A DNA stretch of 64,000 nt from positions 806,001-870,000 of the forward strand of contig JALJCO010003053.1 in assembly GCA_023101725.1 (NCBI GenBank), written 5' to 3'. The translations under genes were made by a program, and so were the position numbers. The notes under the pieces are model-generated. The model had not been told where the DNA came from. It did no database searches and saw nothing but the letters and a program-made list of their open reading frames with translations. Source of the stretch: Atherinomorus stipes. Lineage: Eukaryota; Chordata; Actinopteri; Atheriniformes; Atherinidae. How positions within the stretch are numbered: position 1 is the stretch's first letter; each line of letters opens with the position of its first letter. This document shows positions 22,870 through 33,604 of the stretch, piece after piece.

Positions 22870-24180
22870 GAACTAAGCAGTACTGAAAATGAATGAACGA
22901 ATCCTTCATGTTTGTAATTATATTTACTTAGTTACACTATAAGTACTGCTTAACTAAGTAAGCAAACTGCATTTTCTTTTTGAGCAAATTAGTTGTTCTG
23001 TTGTAAAGTGAACACTTTGTGATTGCTTACAAGTGTTAAGATGGAAGTGTATATGAATGAGTTAATGCTGACTAAATATTTCCTCTGAATTTTTCACTAG
23101 TACTCCTAAAACATTTAGAAGCACCAGAGCATCCAGGGGAAAAAGTTAGTCAGGTTGGTTGTGCTCTGGATTTTCAAAGTAGATGTTGTCTTTCTCTGAG
23201 CCCTGAGGTCAAGGAGAGATGAGAAGCTCTTTTTTTCTGTTTTGCTATCACTCATTTCTTTTCTCCTCTGTTTCTCTGTAGTTCCCAAATGCAGCAACTC
23301 AGGCAGTTCACAGTCATCCGGCCGTGAAGCCATTTGCTGGTGAGGAGTAGAAGTGGGCCAGTTGAAGGTCAGTCTAAGGCACAGACAGACATACAGGCAT
23401 ACAGTACATACTCAGAATCATTCCTCCATTAGCAGGGCTTCAGTTTACCATGGTGGATACACCAGGGATTCGGTGGCATATGCTGTAGCCCCTGGCAGCC
23501 TCGTGACAGAGCACTTACCACAGAGACAGCAGGCCCAGGCTTGGTTAGGGGCCAGCCAGAGGCTGTGTCCTGAGGCAGTGCTACTGGGTTGAGATGGACC
23601 TTGGAATGGTGATTGGCTCACCAACTTATTTAATGTTCCTCTAGCAACCTAAAAGCATTTCAGTCAACCCACGGGAACCTCATAAAGGACCTATCTCTTC
23701 CTACGTTCACACTGCAAAACTTTGATGTGTTTGTTGTATTATGTGTTGCCTTTAGGAGACATTTGAAGTCTTACATTGATGACTTGAAAAACAAAGTATC
23801 TAACTTGCATACTTGTCTGAATTTCCAAGTAGATAATACAAAATAAAACAAACTTCTATTTCTCTTTGAGAGGGAGTTCATGTTGCCGATAATTGTATGT
23901 AGTTTGGATTTGGTTGAGGAGCCTTTGGTAAGTGCTGACGTTGCTTAATGTATGGGAGTAATTTAAGTCTGTTCAGTTGTTGTCAGCATTTGGCTTACAG
24001 ATACCTGAATCTGAGTTAACAGTGCAACAGTACTTTCAATAATTTCAATGATGCTTGCTTTGAACTGTGAACAAAATAAGCTGTAAGCTGACTTGCAGTT
24101 AAAGTTGGTTCTTTCTATGTTCTTGATAGTGACACTGAGTGAGCAGTATTTTACAGTACCAACGGTGGATAATAAGTGTG
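22870..24180. other. No gene recognised
   Basis: Single-copy-looking sequence. About 23430-23600 is GC-richer and complex and may be conserved, but the 79-codon frame over it has no recognisable feature. Confidence 0.35.
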
Positions 24181-24189
24181 TTTACTTTT

Positions 24190-24570
24190 TAGCTGGGCAG
24201 TTCAAGCCCTCTTGATGCAAGGCTGTCTTCATTAGGACCCTCTAAGAACTTGTTTCACCTGACTGAATGACAGACAAGGTGTGAGAGGCTCCATTAGAGT
24301 GCTGTATGGTTCTCTCTGGACAGCCTATTTACCGAAGGGCCTACTTGCTGTTTCTGTGTCTCTCTCTTGCCCCCTCTTATTCTGTCTGATCACGCTAACC
24401 CCTGGAGTCCCCTTAACCCTCAGTGGTTGAAAGTCCAGTCAATCAGACGCAATGATGTTAAACTCCTCTCCACTGAATACCCTTCACCAGTTATCAGAGA
24501 GATGGTGTGTGTCTGGTGGCTGATTAGGAGTTCAATTCAAGCAGGTTCATCTTAATTTACAGACTGTCTG
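24190..24570. other. Possible conserved non-coding element
   Basis: About 380 bp of complex balanced sequence without repeat marks, including tcattaggaccc, tgattaggagttcaattcaa and cttaatttacag. It reads like vertebrate enhancer sequence. Inference only. Confidence 0.3.
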
Positions 24571-25224
24571 AGGAGAGAAGCTTGATATGTAGCTCTGTCT
24601 CTGAAGTCCAAGTTAAACATATAGCAAAAGGACTATTTGCCTCATAATTTACGGGATGTTTTTAAAAACATATTTTATTGCAGAAGCTGGTACTCTGAAA
24701 GGTATATACTTTTTTGATTGGTCAGCTCCATTTGCATGACCAGAAATCACCCCCTAACCTTTATCAGCTCTGCTGAATTTTGAATAAAATATTTGTCTCA
24801 GTGCAAACTTTATATGTGGCTCATCAGGAAATGGCAAACTCCACAATACAGTACCTTTAAGAATACCTAAAAAATATGTTTTGTACATGTCATTACATCT
24901 ATTATTTCCCAAGATAATGTTAATGTTGTCTTGAGCCCATATGATAAGGCAGGCTATAAACATAAACATTAATCATATTAGATTTCATGGGGACTTACTT
25001 TTCCATAGAACAGAGATAATACTAAAATCAATATGTATTGGATTTTTCAAAACTCACGAGAAAAACAGCATTTAAAAGTTTGTATACACAAAACTTGGAA
25101 TTTTAAAAAGAAGCATAGACTCTTCCTCTCTGTGTATTGTAATCCGAGCTCCTGTCTGTTGCTTCGTAACTGTCTGTCCACAATAGTTCATGTAAGTCTT
25201 TTCATATGACTTTTCAACTTTTGT
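24571..25224. other. No gene; possible end of a TTAA MITE near 24855
   Basis: The text aatacagtacctttaa (about 24843-24858) looks like a TTAA-element tip, but no partner was found. The rest is AT-rich. Confidence 0.3.
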
Positions 25225-25690
25225 ACATGTTCTGCATCTTCATCCGCGGCAACCTCTGGTGGGCAATAATGACACCAACAAAAAAACATTTTTTTTAGTT
25301 CTCCCTTCATCCGCTAGGGGCTGGCTGCAAGAGCTGAGCAAATCCCCATAGACTCCAATGTTAAAAACGCCAACTTCACAGCAGAAATAAGCAGGTTTAC
25401 AGCCTGGTTCAAAAAATCATTTTAGGTTTAATAGGTCAAGTTTACCTTCATGTCAACTGTGAAGGGAGTGAATTTTTTATAACTCATTTGTTTAGATGTT
25501 ATTTATTCTTCAAATTACACATAATTAAGGGCGTGTCCTTATGATTGACATGCGGCAGACCAGAAGCCCGGCCTGCCGACATTTGTGGAAACATAAATTT
25601 TCCGCTTGGTTTTATTCAGACTTGCCCTGAAAGTGAAAGTCATGGCGAGAACCAAATATTTACCATTTTTGCAAGTTTGGCTTGTACAAC
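25225..25690. repeat. Probable non-autonomous transposon fragment
   Basis: Contains ccgctaggggctggctgcaa, atccccatagactccaatgt, aacttcacagcagaaataag and ggcgtgtccttatgattgac, phrases I recognise from a dispersed repeat of fish genomes. Termini not resolved. Confidence 0.45.
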
Positions 25691-25692
25691 CA

Positions 25693-25900
25693 GTTCAATT
25701 CAATTAAAATTATTTGTATAGCACAGTTCAAAAAACCTTCGCTAAACAATGTGCTTTCCAACACCAACAGCACTGAATCAAAATTAAAAGACCATTTAAG
25801 ATACTAAAACAGTGCTATATACACAAAAAGAATGAAACTGAAATACTACAAATAAGAACATAAAAAGAACATAACAAAGGATAAGGGATATGACAGTCCT
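25693..25900 (-). repeat. LINE 3'-tail-like repeat
   Basis: attatttgtatagcacagtt followed by a degenerate aatgtgctttcc is the inverted form of a TAAAGCACTTT...ATAAAT-type LINE tail, similar to 3479. Confidence 0.45.
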
Positions 25901-26221
25901 CACAAAATCTGTTTTGCACAGCAGGCCATATCACCATAAAAATAAATAAGCATGCCAAGTGCACAGTGGTTGTGTAAAACATATTTGGGTTGGATGAAAG
26001 GAGATGAAATGATTACTTCACTATTTGCTTAGGCTCATTGTGCAGTAAGTGTGTAATCATGAGGGATTAATTGTACTACTGTAGCAGCTAACAAATCTTT
26101 TGATATTTAACAGCATATCCCACAAAATTCTACTTCCCTGAGTCAGAGTTTCTGCCCATGTTGTAACTACAGTAAAATTCATATCACACTGACAAGCAAA
26201 CTCAAGCAAAATGGAAAACAA

Positions 26222-27142
26222 TACACTGTAAAAATAGTATCTGGGCTGTAGTTGATATGAAAGACTTATTTACATTAATCTAACTTAATTATTTTGGTTT
26301 GGTGATAAGATCTTAAGTTTTTTGAATTAAATCAACTTAAAAATCACACTCTTTAGACCAAAATAAGTTTTTACTTTTACTCAAAGTAAATTTTAAGTAA
26401 ATCATAAACAACAAAGGGGGTGCGGCTATTTTCAACACTCAACATATCTGGACCACAAAGGCTCATGGGAAATACAAATTCAGCAGGAATTTAACATTTT
26501 ATGATTGTTATCCTATAAATTTGAGTTATGTGTTTATGTCTTTGTTATGTTCACATTCAGAGGAAGTTGTTTAGACATTCTGTGTAGTTTGGATGTTAAA
26601 GTTGCACCATTGTAAAAAGTACAATGTACTAAGTACAATCTAGTACATTGTACTAAGTACAATGTGTTGAGTAAAATATAAGTAAAATTATACTTTGTCC
26701 TAAATGAGAAAATTAAGTTGAGGAAAACTGAAAAAAAGCATGTTTTTCTCAAACTAAATTTATGATTTGGTTGAAACTATAAATTTTGATTTAATGGAAA
26801 TACATCTTTTACCTTAAAACAAAGAAATTGCTTTGATGCAAAGAAAAAATATAATTCATAACAAAGAAACTTTTTTTCACTTTGTTAAAACTTAAATTTT
26901 CATCTTGGAATAAAATAATTTAATTGCTGTAATTCTGTTACAGCTAAATTTATCAGTTTTACTCAAAGTAATAACATAATTCATAACAAAGAAACTTTTT
27001 TTTCACTTTGTTACAACTTAAATTTTCATCTTGGAATAATCTAATTGAATTGCTGTAATTCCATAATCTAATAAATTTAGTTGTAACAGATTACAGCAAT
27101 TTTTTTTTTAGGTTGATCCAAAGTATAATTTTTTTCGGTGTA
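26222..27142. mobile_element. TIR element flanked by TA (mariner-like target), CACTGTAAAAA ends
   Basis: TA at 26222-26223 and 27141-27142 flank tips cactgtaaaaat and, on the other strand, caccgaaaaaaat. The interior is AT-rich and non-coding. The first 390 bp (26224-26610) align by eye with 51766-52170, including aacaacaaagg, ccacaaaggctcatgggaaa and gattgttatcctataaattt. There is an internal direct duplication of about 90 bp (26851-26940 and 26976-27060) and a 13-bp inverted repeat at 26619-26653. Confidence 0.65.
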
Positions 27143-27660
27143 CTATAAATTTTAACTAGTTGGCTTTACTTAAAAAAATATGCAAACTTGCTGCCTTAAG
27201 AAAATTAAGTATTCACTAATAGGAGTGATTAAGTAGAATAAACTAAAATGGTCTAAGTTTGTAGAACTTTTCTGAACTTGATAAATCTGATTAAGCTGCA
27301 AGTGAATGAGGTTGTGGAGGAAACTTGATGTGATTAATTTCACATATATTAGATAAGATGCTTCACACAAATCTAATAAAAATTTTTTTTTACCAACATA
27401 ATTTCAAGTTCACTTTACTTAATGTAATTGATGAACTCAAAATTGTTCTTACTATGTAGCAAGAAATGTCAGACCACAGACATCTCTGTTGCGGTGCAGC
27501 AGCTGCTGGATAGTAGGTATTACTGTAAATACAGGAATAAACAAACAAGTTGAGAGCAGTCACACGTCACTACCAACAATATTTATAAATCCCTCATTTG
27601 TGAATTATCTCTAATTTACTTTTTAAAAGAAGTGAACTGCATTGTGGGAAATCTGCTCCC
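27143..27660. other. AT-rich sequence, no gene
   Basis: AAGT/ACTT-rich text that may be part of a degraded MITE; no clear ends. Confidence 0.35.
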
Positions 27661-27885
27661 TCACCATCTTTAATTTCGAGAAGGTCCTGCCTGCGGCTAG
27701 CAGGACGAGGCAGAGTCGAATATTGGGCATCCGACTCCGCCCACATTACCATTTTGAGTCATTTATTTGAACCCTTTCCCCATCCCTAAGCCCCAACCCT
27801 TACCTCACTATCTGGTCATGCCCATCGGATGTCCAGCGCCGCCTAATATCTGACTACTGCAAGCCGCAGGCGGGGGTACAGTGTA
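27661..27885. repeat. Probable MITE fragment
   Basis: Includes atttcgagaaggtcctgcct, ctagcaggacgaggcagagt and gcgccgcctaatatctgac, phrases familiar from a fish dispersed repeat. Parts are mutually inverted (tcctgcctgcggctagcagga). Confidence 0.45.
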
Positions 27886-28067
27886 TGTTTTCAGATGTCA
27901 AATATTACTATACCAGACTGCTGTCCATAAATGTTTTGAAAAAGCATGCTCGTGCTCACTTAGACATAACTTCAACATGTTAAGTAACAATCTGCTGAAT
28001 GGGAACTAGAGCATTTCTAAAATAGGCCGAATAAATCAGGCAATACTCAACCTACTCAGGAATTAGG

Positions 28068-29104
28068 TAGAGCCCTAAGAAATCTGTTTTTTTTTTCTAA
28101 AGTTCTGTTTTAATTTTTCCCATTTTCTGTGTTTTTTCCGTTTTTAATTTTTGAGAATGGGCTATATGCCCGGCTCCACTACTTCCTGAACTTCAGACAG
28201 CACCTTTGCTTCCTGTCTTTCATTACTGGTTGAATTAATTACTCCAGGTGTGTCTGGCAGTTACTGAGGTCAGAAACACCTGGGTTAATCAGTTCGTCCA
28301 GTCACAACAGACAGGAAGCAAGGTGCTGCTGGTAGGAGAGTGGTGAGCATATAGCCCATTCTGTTTTTGTCATTTTACAATAAATCTAACACCAATACAG
28401 TGTATAAAACAATTAAATATAGCCAATTTGTGCCGTTATAATTAAAAACTTGAATGCTTTCACGCTTTTAAACATATTCAAGGCAAAAATAGGGCACTAG
28501 TTTAAAAAACAAACAAAAAAAAAGCCAATAGTAAATAATAGATCATTCAGAACAGTACTAATTTACAGATGGTGCTCCACACCATACGTAGACCATAAGA
28601 AAAATACATACGTCTGGGTTAGATCACCAGACACACAGGCTAACAGTGGTGGGGAAACTGCTCTGTCCTGTATTCTGCTGCTTTGAAACTGCGTCCATCC
28701 AGAGCAGATGACGAGACGTTTGTAGGCTATAGTTTAATTCACCAGAAGATGCACAACAACCAAGAAAAAGTGATCAAACAAAGAGCAAGGATGTAGTACG
28801 CATGTCGGTGTGGCTAAACAACCAGGAGGAAGGCTGGTGAAGCTTTCACTGCTCCACGGTGCTTCCTTGTGGGGTGGGGGGGAGCACACGCGGGTTGGGT
28901 GGGTGCGTTCCCTCCACGCCTTAGTGACCCCCCCTTGGAGCATTTTTCTGAGCATAGCTTTCCCTTTTCATTAAGATCAAACACATTTTCGGAAATCGTT
29001 CCTCATTTCCGTGACATTCCATGTTTATAATGAATTCTGTTTTTAATGTTCAATTCCGATAATTCCATCTGTGATTCCGTAATCGCGGATTTTATAGGGC
29101 CCTA
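28068..29104. mobile_element. hAT-like element with TAGGGCCCTA tips, containing a foldback insertion
   Basis: Left tip tagagccctaagaaatctg (28068) matches the opposite-strand right tip tagggccctataaaatccg (ending 29104). I could not find an 8-bp TSD, so the ends are less certain than for the other hATs. The interior is non-coding except for a 73-codon open frame without similarity. A foldback element occupies 28154-28362. Confidence 0.65.
28154..28362. mobile_element. Foldback MITE nested in the hAT
   Basis: agaatgggctatatgc (28154-28169) and gcatatagcccattct (28347-28362) are perfect 16-bp TIRs. The inversion continues inward through cagcacctttgcttcctgtc and its partner gacaggaagcaaggtgctgc. 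Flanks atttttg and gtttttg are a near-match TSD. Confidence 0.8.
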
Positions 29105-29220
29105 AATTTATAGCAATGGCAACCTTTTGATTTTGTTTAATTTATAATATACTTGGGAGAATTAAACTTAGGCTTCAGCCTACTCCTTTTTCAGACATTT
29201 ATATGTTGTCTTTGTTTCTT

Positions 29221-29823
29221 TTAGGGCGCATTCAGAAAGCATAGTCCGCGAGTCTCGGTCCGTTTGGGGACTTGGGTCGTTTGGGGGTGGGGGATGGTCT
29301 TCAGGACCGAGATTGTGGTCACGTTGCACTATTGCCAAACGAGCCAAGCGGGACAAGAATGAGAATTTTAGGTGGCGCTGCTTTCGGATTTACCGTAGGC
29401 GAGGAGAAAACGCACGTACAAGAAGGTTCTCACAACTTCTGTTCCCTCCCACTAAGCGACATTTTTTTTGTACGAGGAGCTGGATATACTTTCATCAGAT
29501 CAAATATTGATTAAAACTTCTACTTCCTCGTAACTCCACGTCTGACCACGAGCCATCTTTATAAGTACTGCAGTCCCTCACGTGTGTTTGTTGTCGTAGT
29601 GTTTAGCCACGTTGTCCAGCGTTTTACCCACAATGGCAATGCAATTTGTAGTCCACTTCCTGTCTTTGGATCACTTGAATCGGACCGAGACCTGTGTTTG
29701 CAGGCTGACCGAGTCCGCTTGTTTGTTCCAGATCAGAGTCCATCTGATCTGGAACAAACAAAGCAGACTTTCCGAGCAAACGGACTCTGATTCGAATCAA
29801 AAAGCTTTGTGAATGGGCCCTTA
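29221..29823. mobile_element. Harbinger-like non-autonomous element, TTA TSD
   Basis: TTA at 29221-29223 and 29821-29823 flank a 597-bp element with tips gggcgcattcagaaagc and, on the other strand, gggcccattcacaaagc. A 3-bp TWA target is the PIF/Harbinger signature. The right end carries gattcgaatcaaaaagc, shared with the copy at 32327-33247. A strong internal hairpin lies at 29713-29768. Two overlapping short plus-strand frames have no known domain. Confidence 0.8.
29713..29768. repeat. Internal hairpin, 24-25-bp arms
   Basis: gtccgcttgtttgttccaga.. and its near-perfect reverse complement ..tctggaacaaacaaagcagac are separated by 7 bases. Confidence 0.9.
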
Positions 29824-30226
29824 GTTAGAACGATTCTGATCAGACACTTTGTATAACAAATGCATTACATTACAATTCATTATAAACATCTTGTTAAAGA
29901 CGCAAAATGTCACTTTTTGACCTTAAATTGTGCGTTTCTGACTCATTTGATGGCACATCAACATGCATTATGTGCACTTCTCGAGCTGTCGCTGACCAGC
30001 GGCATCCCAATGCTGAGAAATCGCACTATGCAATTTTTTTCATCCAGGCACAGTGTGACCTTGCAGCAGACTGTTGGTTGCACACCGTGCCACATACTGT
30101 ATTAGCAAACGAACATAAACACACCAGGTATTTGAACATGCACCGTGACAGATTCGGCAAAGAAACACAAGAAAATATTACTGGAGGAAGAGAGGAAAAG
30201 AAAGAAAGGAAGGGACAGAGCACACA
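29824..30226. other. No gene recognised
   Basis: Overlapping short open frames in both directions; probably part of an older repeat, not resolved. Confidence 0.35.
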
Positions 30227-30502
30227 GTGCATAGACCGTTAGGAGAGAGAAGGGGGGAAGACTGTTTACTTGATAGTGTGCTCTAATTGGAGCAAATGAA
30301 TTACGTAGAATGATAGAACTATGTAGAATGATAAGCTGCTGTCTGATTCAGCTGTTTCTGAACAAAGAGACAAGCTGACAGACTATGAACAGGAACTTTG
30401 ATACTCACTCTGAACATTCACATGGCCTCATCAGTGTACAACAGATCATATTATACCCCTAAAACCCTAGAAAAGTTAAAACTGATTTTGTGGCATCTTT
30501 AA
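30227..30502. mobile_element. Right part of a TTAA element (same family as 50868-51640)
   Basis: Aligns by eye over about 275 bp with 51372-51644: gtttacttgatagtgtgctc, acgtagaatgatagaact, cattcacatggcctcatcag. It ends in gtggcatctttaa (TTAA 30499-30502). The left part of the family is missing here. Confidence 0.7.
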
Positions 30503-31048
30503 GATCTTCTGAAATTCTAACAGCTATAGTGTTAACCGCTGTTTACATAAAGTCGATCACCACACAACATTCCTTTCCTTTAAGAAAAAAAAAGATTTTT
30601 TTTGTCCTTGAGATGTCATATTTTCAGGTCAATGACCCAGCCAGCCGTTAAATTGCTATAGGCATCCATGCTTATTAAAAGCCTTCAGACTTTTTCCCGT
30701 GTATGAAGATGGCTTTTGTATGAAGTAAATGTAAATGTGGAAGGAAAATTCCATTAGCCTGTCAATCGATGAAAGTTGTTTAACAAAATAAATAAATAAT
30801 GACAGCTGTTTTTCCATTTTTTATTTAAACTTTTCTGGGATTAAAATTAGATTCATCTATGATCCTTATTTTACATCAGCCTCACTTCAGCCCTACAGGA
30901 TGCAGAGTGTACGATACTCAATTTGGCGGCAACAAGGTAGAATACGTAATGACGTCATCCATCTGAAATGCATGAATAGGCACAGAAGGTGTAATTATTT
31001 ACTTTGGATTGTGTGCTGTAGAGCCTGGAAAGAAGTGCAGCTCCTGAA
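30503..31048. other. No gene recognised
   Basis: Single-copy-looking; includes tacgtaatgacgtcatcc (a CRE-like TGACGTCA core) at about 30943-30960. Confidence 0.35.
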
Positions 31049-31598
31049 TTAAAGGCAGGGTGGATGATGTTTTCCAGGAGCATTTTTTACTATACTGCTT
31101 AAAATTGTTCTTCACTCCCCGATTGCAGCCAATTAATTCAATGTTCTGACACAAAAATTAAAAAAAATAATCACCTGTGGAACATACAGCACTGGAAAAA
31201 CTCCATCCAATGAAATTAATTTCATTGGATGGAGCTTTGAGCGGCCTGTTCTGATTGATTGAGTGATTTTTATGTCCATCAAACTCGACTGCTCCCTGTC
31301 GCGCAAAGAAAAAAACGTATGTGGATGAAGTCATGAAGGTGTTGGTGTTTGCAGTGAGGATGCTTTACGCTGCAGAAGAAGTTGGAGGTGAGATAATTAT
31401 CACTTTTAGAAACGTGGTTCCTCTGTTGTTTACTTGGAAGCTAACAAGCTAGCCACTCGGCTGTTCTCGGTTGACTTCGCCGATAAGAGCGCACGCGTCG
31501 CGTTCCTGTGACCTGGAGGCGTGGTTTTGGGGGGTGTATATATTTTCAAATGTAGCTTGTTTGAACTGTTTTTCTAAGATTCCGTATCCTGCCTTTAA
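31049..31598. mobile_element. TTAA-flanked MITE with a perfect 34-bp internal palindrome
   Basis: TTAA at 31049-31052 and 31595-31598; tips aggcagggtgg and, on the other strand, aggcaggatac. The element is 542 bp. Its left end matches 59893-59958 inverted over about 60 bp (aggcagggtggatgatgttt, tccaggagcattttttac). The palindrome at 31201-31234 is listed separately. Confidence 0.75.
31201..31234. repeat. Perfect 34-bp palindrome
   Basis: ctccatccaatgaaatt is followed immediately by its exact reverse complement aatttcattggatggag: 17-bp arms with no loop. Confidence 0.97.
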
Positions 31599-32323
31599 AG
31601 AGGTTTGTATTGGGGGTGGCTCAAATTGTACTTTTCAGGCTTGAAGCTGGTGAAGTAGAAATAGAAAGCTGCTCACCACATCTCTCAGGAATGACTTTTT
31701 ACCATTTCATTATCAGATCAGAAACCATAAAATATATGCTGAAGGAAAGAAATGCAGACATTTTTTCCTCTTTATCTCTCCATCAGCTCTCATCTCTAAT
31801 TTTTCCTACATTATATTTTACCTTTCCAGTCATACATTCTACTTGCCAGACATTGTATGCAGGATAAAAATGAATTGTAGAGAATGCTCTGCATCTCAAA
31901 CTACTCCCTTCTTTTGATGCTTTGGATGTAGAAGAGGTAGTGAAGAAAATGCATGAAAAAAAGAACAGGCAGTTGGCTGTGATTGTGAAAGCAGGTGGTC
32001 AAACTCATGCCCCAGTGCAGGTTTTTGTACTTTGTTGTATAGTTTAGGTGCTTTGGGACCAAGCTTGTGAGATACAAATGGATACTCTCTTAACACGCTT
32101 ATTGAAGACCATGTATGTGGAAATAAAAGCCATGACTGTAAAATCCTATTTCAAGATGTCACAATATAAAAAGTGAGCGTTGGGAATACTGGGCTGGTGG
32201 GTGTTTGAAGGCAATAGTTGGCTTTGTTTTCTTTTTTCTTCTCCATTTATTATTTTTTCTATATGCATTACCAGCTGTTGTTTCTTTAAATATTTCTATG
32301 ATGACGTGTTTTCCTTTATACAC
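31599..32323. other. No gene recognised
   Basis: Short open frames only; no repeat termini seen. Confidence 0.4.
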
Positions 32324-33250
32324 TAATGGTGCATTCACACCCAATAGCCTGCTAAACTCGGTCCGATTGGGAACTCGGCTCAGTTGGTGGGTGGGGGTGA
32401 TCTCCTGCAACAAGATCCAATCATGGTGCACTTAACCAAATGAGCCATAATTTCAGACGAGCCAGCGTCTCATCGCCTGAGCTGCCACTTCTTCAAAGCA
32501 TGTCACGTATTTTTTATATAATGTTGACCTTTTTTTTTTTTTTCTTTTTTTTACTTTAGTGTGACAACACTCTGTGTAGACACATCCCAGAGCCTCCATT
32601 TCACAACTAATTACTTTAAAAACTGCATTTTTTCTGTGGGTACTTACTAGGAACTGGGATGTTTTCTTCTGACCATATATCAATAAAAACGTTCTCTTTT
32701 TCTCGCCGCTCCATGTTTGACCACGAGCCATTTCTTGTTCTGGTAACGTTTACCAACAATGCTGAACGTTTATAATACTGTATAAAAGGGGCGGTGATTA
32801 GCTCAGTTGGTTGAGCAGCCGCCCCATGAACAGAGGCTACAGCTCCTCAGCGCAGTCGGCCCCGGCTCGATTCCCGGTCGAGGACCCTTTGCTGCATGTC
32901 ACTCCCCACTCTCTCTGCCCCTTTCCTGTCACTATACACTGTTGTATAAAGGCCACTAGTGCCCAAAAAATCCTTTAAGAGAAAAAAAAATAATACTGTA
33001 TAAACCATAATGTTAACCCACAATGCCACGCTGAACCAATGTAGTGGCATTTGTAGACCACTTTCTGCATTTGGTTCACTTTAGTCGTACTGAGACCTGC
33101 GTTTGTAGGTGCTCAGGAGTCTGTAGGAGTCTGCTTGTTTGGTCCGAATCAGGGTCTGTTTGTGCATTCACAATACCCTCAAATGAAGTGGACTTTCTAA
33201 GCAAACGGACCCTGATTCGAATCAAAAAGGCTGGTGTGAATGTACCCTAA
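32324..33250. mobile_element. Harbinger-like non-autonomous element, TAA TSD, carrying a SINE
   Basis: TAA at 32324-32326 and 33248-33250 flank tips tggtgcattcacacc and, on the other strand, gggtacattcacacc. It shares with 29224-29820 the text tgaccacgagccat, a gcatttgtagaccactttct-type block, and the right end gattcgaatcaaaaag. It is 921 bp including the SINE, so about 700 bp without it. Confidence 0.8.
32787..32989 (+). mobile_element. tRNA-derived SINE with 15-bp TSD
   Basis: The head has a pol III A box (tagctcagttgg, 32799-32810) and B box (ggctcgattcc, 32864-32874). The body reads actccccactctctctgccc..aaggccactagtgcccaaaa, known from percomorph SINEs, and the tail is A-rich. The TSD ataatactgtataaa lies at 32772-32786 and 32990-33004. 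This is not a functional tRNA: the cloverleaf is not maintained after the A box. Confidence 0.9.
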
Positions 33251-33600
33251 CACAAAAGAGCAGTCCAGCTTATATGTTGAAATAAAAATATTGGATCAAC
33301 TATTTAAGCATTCCACATTTATTTTTAAAGGCTTAAATGTAATAAGATTTTTTATTAACACACAGAATCATGGCTTGGTGAGGTGTGCACTCTTTATTTT
33401 ACAGTAATTGCTGTGCGAACTCCGGATGAAAGAGGTGGCTTATGCCTGCTAAATAGGAAATTTAGCAGTGGCAAGTCAATATTTTGAAATGAAATGAAAT
33501 AAAATGAAAAATACTTTTTTTTTATCCCAGAAGGGAAATTCATCATTGCAAGAAGCTCACTCTTTTCTTTCCTTTTTTTTTTTTGTTTTTAACAATATAA
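33251..33600. other. No gene; LINE-tail-like patch
   Basis: tttttatcccagaagggaaattc at about 33519-33541 resembles the TTTATTGATCCC-type 3' tail of a fish LINE. The rest is AT-rich. Confidence 0.35.
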
Positions 33601-33604
33601 CGTT

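Noticed and set aside
32799..32874. Possible tRNA gene
   Set aside because: A and B boxes belong to a SINE head with TSDs and A-rich tail; no complete cloverleaf.
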